In this document: one piece after another, positions 61,771 through 64,000 of the stretch
Layout: each line of letters starts with the position of its first letter
How positions within the stretch are numbered: position 1 is the stretch's first letter
Origin: Peribacillus folii
GTDB lineage: Bacteria; Bacillota; Bacilli; Bacillales; DSM-1321
DNA: 64,000 nt
Direction: 5' to 3'
Assembly (NCBI RefSeq): GCF_030271255.1
Contig: NZ_JASJOM010000007.1
Location: 1-64,000, forward strand
Position numbers and translations under genes: made by a program
The notes under the pieces: generated by a model
The model's input: only the letters and a program-made list of their open reading frames with translations
What the model was told of the DNA's origin: nothing
Database searches by the model: none

Positions 61771-61956
61771 ATGTATAAATGGCACTGCTCATGGACCAAT
61801 CACGGATATCCTTCGTTTTTTCGGATGGGAATAGGTAAAAATGCACTCTACCTACAAAAAGATACTATTCTATTTTCAGCAGAAAAAAGGTATAGTTATT
61901 GCTAGGTACTTTTTCATACCCTCCATTTTCGTTGGATGGTTCAGGGAGGAATTTAG

Positions 61957-62883
61957 ATGAGATCTGAACATAAAAAGAAGAAAAAGAAACGCAAAACGTT
62001 TAAAATAATTGGCTTTTCCCTGCTTATCCTTTTCATAGGCGCAGGCGTTTATGCAGTTTCCGTTTATCAATCTCTGGCAGGCGCGATTCACACGATGCAG
62101 GGCACGGAGCATAAAACGGATAAGCGCGTAGATGATATTAAATTCAAGAGCAAAGACCCCTTTTCCATCCTTATCCTTGGCGTGGATGAAAGGAAGAATG
62201 ACAAGGGCCGGTCAGATACGATGATTGTCATGACGGTCAATCCTAAACAAGAATCCATTGAATTATTGAGCTTGCCAAGAGACACACGAACCGAAATCAT
62301 CGGTAAAGGCACGAACGATAAAATGAACCATGCCTATGCATTTGGCGGAGTTACCATGTCGATCAACACAGTCGAAGCCTATCTCGACATCCCGATCGAT
62401 TATTATGTCAAAATGAACATGGAAGGTTTCCAGGATATCGTCAATGCTGTTGGCGGCGTCACCGTCGATAATGATATGGACCTTGCCTACAAAGGCTATA
62501 ATTTCAAAAAAGGCACCATTGATTTAAATGGTAAAGAAGCCTTGATTTATTCCCGGATCCGTAAAGAAGATCCACGTGGTGATTATGGACGCCAAATGCG
62601 TCAGCGCCAGGTTATCCAGGCAGTCATGAAAAAGGGCTCAAGCCTATCGACACTCACCAATTATGATGATATCTTCGAAGCATTAGGGAAAAACGTTGAA
62701 ACTAATTTAACCTTCAACGAAATGCTCAGCATTCAGAATAACTATAAATCTTCACTAAAGAATATTGAACAATATACACTTCAAGGTGACAATCAAAGGG
62801 TGAATGGCATCTTTTACAACATTGTTCCAGAAGATAAAAAACTCGAAGCACAAACCCGTATCAAAACACACTTGGGATTATAA
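61957..62883 (+). CDS. LytR-CpsA-Psr family ligase
   Basis: A second LCP enzyme of 308 aa: basic N-terminus (HKKKKKKRKTFK), one anchor helix (~13-33) and an LCP domain with GRSDTMIVMTVN, LSLPRDTRTEI, KMNHAYAFGG and YSRIRKEDPRGDYGRQ. GGGAGG precedes the ATG. It is a paralogue of the TagU gene upstream, and corresponds to the TagT/TagV group. Its exact polymer substrate is unknown. Confidence 0.92.
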   Translation: MRSEHKKKKKKRKTFKIIGFSLLILFIGAGVYAVSVYQSLAGAIHTMQGTEHKTDKRVDDIKFKSKDPFSILILGVDERKNDKGRSDTMIVMTVNPKQESIELLSLPRDTRTEIIGKGTNDKMNHAYAFGGVTMSINTVEAYLDIPIDYYVKMNMEGFQDIVNAVGGVTVDNDMDLAYKGYNFKKGTIDLNGKEALIYSRIRKEDPRGDYGRQMRQRQVIQAVMKKGSSLSTLTNYDDIFEALGKNVETNLTFNEMLSIQNNYKSSLKNIEQYTLQGDNQRVNGIFYNIVPEDKKLEAQTRIKTHLGL

Positions 62884-62916
62884 CCTAAAAAGGATGAATC
62901 TCTTTAGACTTCAGAA

Positions 62917-62956
62917 CAAAAGGGTTCCGGAATACTCTCATTCCGGAACCCTTTTG
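62917..62956 (+). terminator. LCP gene terminator
   Basis: AAAAGGGTTCCGGAAT and ATTCCGGAACCCTTTT form a perfect 16-bp stem with a 6-base loop. Confidence 0.95.
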
Positions 62957-63060
62957 TTGTTGAAAGGCTCTCAAATAAATCATCCGTGTCCGGTTGACTC
63001 AACCCATACATACACGGCACACATCCACTTTCTACCAGTATTTTCCAATGGGGTGCAAGC

Positions 63061-63215
63061 GTTTCGCGCAGAGCCGTATGAAACGGAAGGTTCGAAATCC
63101 TTGCGGGATATACAGGCTAGGGGGGCACCGCAGACGCAACGCGACGAGGAGGTTTCCCGGCCGTTCGCTGAATGCGAGAGCCTGCAGTGTATGGAACCGT
63201 CTCCGTTTCCTCACT
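63061..63215. repeat. Degenerate Bacillaceae intergenic palindromic repeat
   Basis: A GC-rich island in an otherwise AT-rich 404-base gap between the LCP terminator and the LTA-synthase-like gene. Its layout (TTGCGGGA ... ACCGCAGACGC ... GCGACGAGGAGG ... CCCGGCCG ... GAGAGCCTGCAG) resembles, from memory, a dispersed palindromic element common in Bacillaceae genomes. CAGGCT (63113-63118) and AGCCTG (63179-63184) can pair around it. Overlapping frames on both strands look like accidental translations of such repeats. Confidence 0.45.
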
Positions 63216-63287
63216 TAAATTTTATGTAATTCATTATCGTTTGTTTTCCATCTCAGAAGATGACATTATTTTGGACAACCTCTTTCT

Positions 63288-64000
63288 TCAATCCAATTGT
63301 TTAAAATAGTCGGTAAGAATCACTTGATCACTCAGATCCATTTCCTTTTGGTCTTTTGGTGTTATTTTTTCTACCTTGCCTGCTGCGTTTATTTTCATTT
63401 GTGTTCCATAATCCCCTTTCAATATCAAGGCACTCCCCTTCTCGCCATTCAGCATGCTTTGGCCAAAGTATGAAGAGCTCTTAATATCAAACAAATCATA
63501 AAGGGTCGGTAAAATATCGACCTGTCCCGCTACCTTATCAATTGTTTTTCCTTCCATATCCTGCTGATAGATGATGACCGGGATTGGCATATATTGTTCA
63601 ATCCACTCTTCATCGCTAATCTTTCGCCCATAGTACGCTTCAACCTCATGTTTATCTTTTAAAAAAAGACCATCATGATCTCCGTAAATGACAATCACAC
63701 TGTCTTTCAGCTTCCCGGCATCCTTCAGCTTCTTAACGAACCCGCCGATCGCGGAATCCGTGTAATGCATCGCCTCAAAATAATTAGCCAGGTAGCTTCC
63801 TTCCTTTCCTTTTTCAGGTTTCCATGCTATTGTTTCCTTTGGCAGCGAAAAGGGAACGTGACTGGTCAAGGTCACAAAAAACGCATAATACGGATCTTGT
63901 TTCTCTTCCAGGATGTTATAGCTTTGGTTGAAAAAACTGCGGTCTCCCAAACCCATCGAAATGAGTTCATCCTGCTGCATATCTTCGATTGAATAATAAT
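63288..64000 (-). CDS. Lipoteichoic acid synthase-like protein (C-terminal part)
   Basis: About 237 residues of an LtaS-type sulfatase-fold enzyme are visible; the frame stays open to the window end (YYSIEDMQQDELISMGLGD upstream of the first in-window ATG), so the membrane domain and catalytic Thr region lie outside. The metal- and substrate-binding pieces VTLTSHVPFSLP and VIVIYGDHDGLF are present. LtaS enzymes polymerise glycerol phosphate from phosphatidylglycerol, and B. subtilis has several paralogues (LtaS, YfnI, YqgS, YvgJ); I cannot tell which this is. No clear terminator follows within the window. Confidence 0.85.
   Translation of the reverse strand, partial: YYSIEDMQQDELISMGLGDRSFFNQSYNILEEKQDPYYAFFVTLTSHVPFSLPKETIAWKPEKGKEGSYLANYFEAMHYTDSAIGGFVKKLKDAGKLKDSVIVIYGDHDGLFLKDKHEVEAYYGRKISDEEWIEQYMPIPVIIYQQDMEGKTIDKVAGQVDILPTLYDLFDIKSSSYFGQSMLNGEKGSALILKGDYGTQMKINAAGKVEKITPKDQKEMDLSDQVILTDYFKQLD

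Noticed and set aside
63061..63110. Group II intron domain V (AGAGCCGTATGAAACGG)
   Set aside because: Only the first strand resembles domain V; the complementary strand and the GAAA loop are missing, and no reverse transcriptase is present.
62804..63229. Frames of 60-141 aa on both strands after the LCP gene
   Set aside because: They cross a strong terminator and a GC-rich repeat-like island; overlapping frames on both strands indicate accidental translation.
1..64000. CRISPR arrays, tRNA or rRNA genes, insertion sequences, prophage att sites
   Set aside because: No repeat-spacer array, cloverleaf, rRNA segment, transposase motif or flanking direct repeat was recognised on reading the window.

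Overview
The window is a chromosomal segment of a low-GC, motile, endospore-forming Gram-positive bacterium of the family Bacillaceae. Gene content and order follow the Bacillus subtilis csbA-uvrBA / minJ-ctpB-ftsXE / secA / flagellin / comF-degSU / tag neighbourhoods closely. A Peribacillus (Bacillus simplex group) genome is my best guess, but that is inference and not something read directly.

Layout: (1) 1-6.8 kb: a YvlB-like envelope-stress protein with a consensus sigma-W promoter, then uvrA, uvrB and csbA. (2) 6.9-15.0 kb: an accessory block with a catalase, an MMPL/RND exporter, a YceI-family protein and a Fur-controlled hydroxamate-siderophore uptake locus (yfiY with yfiZ-yfhA). (3) 15.3-26.9 kb: division, wall and secretion genes on the minus strand: minJ, ctpB, an M23 coiled-coil endopeptidase, ftsX, ftsE, cccB, a YitT protein, prfB (with its programmed +1 frameshift) and secA. 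(4) 27.2-28.3 kb: sinR with a convergent small sinI-like gene, and a zinc-ribbon miniprotein. (5) 28.6-40.2 kb: hpf and the late flagellar genes fliT, fliS, fliD, flaG, hag, csrA, fliW, yviE, flgL, flgK, flgN, flgM, yvyF. (6) 40.3-46.7 kb: comFC, comFA, degV, degU, degS, yvyE. (7) 46.8-64 kb: teichoic-acid and wall genes: two LCP ligases, tagO, tagA, tagD, tagG, tagH, two CDP-glycerol glycerophosphotransferases, glycosyltransferases, an O-antigen-ligase-like polymerase and a MurJ-type flippase, lytE, and the 3' part of an LTA-synthase-like gene cut by the window end.

The most unusual structure is at the flagellin locus. A group IA2-like self-splicing intron core (P2, P3, P7, P8 and P9 all recognisable) lies just downstream of the hag stop codon. 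It is followed by a second, 15-codon copy of the flagellin C-terminus and then by the hag terminator. The unspliced message already encodes an intact flagellin ending in [13 protein letters not shown]. Splicing in frame would replace this with [13 protein letters not shown]. Immediately beyond, on the opposite strand, is a free-standing two-motif LAGLIDADG endonuclease with a C-terminal helix-turn-helix and a 14-codon translated leader. Together they look like a split intron/homing-endonuclease pair in which the intron, or a recombination scar at its 5' end, carries a substitute for the exon it interrupts.

Regulatory sequence is readable in many places: a sigma-D promoter and a CsrA-type hairpin in front of hag; overlapping sigma-B and sigma-H promoters for hpf; Fur boxes at the siderophore locus; WalR-type direct repeats before lytE and in the tagF-like/tagD gap; and palindromic operators at the MMPL and YceI promoters. 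No tRNA, rRNA, CRISPR array or insertion sequence was seen.
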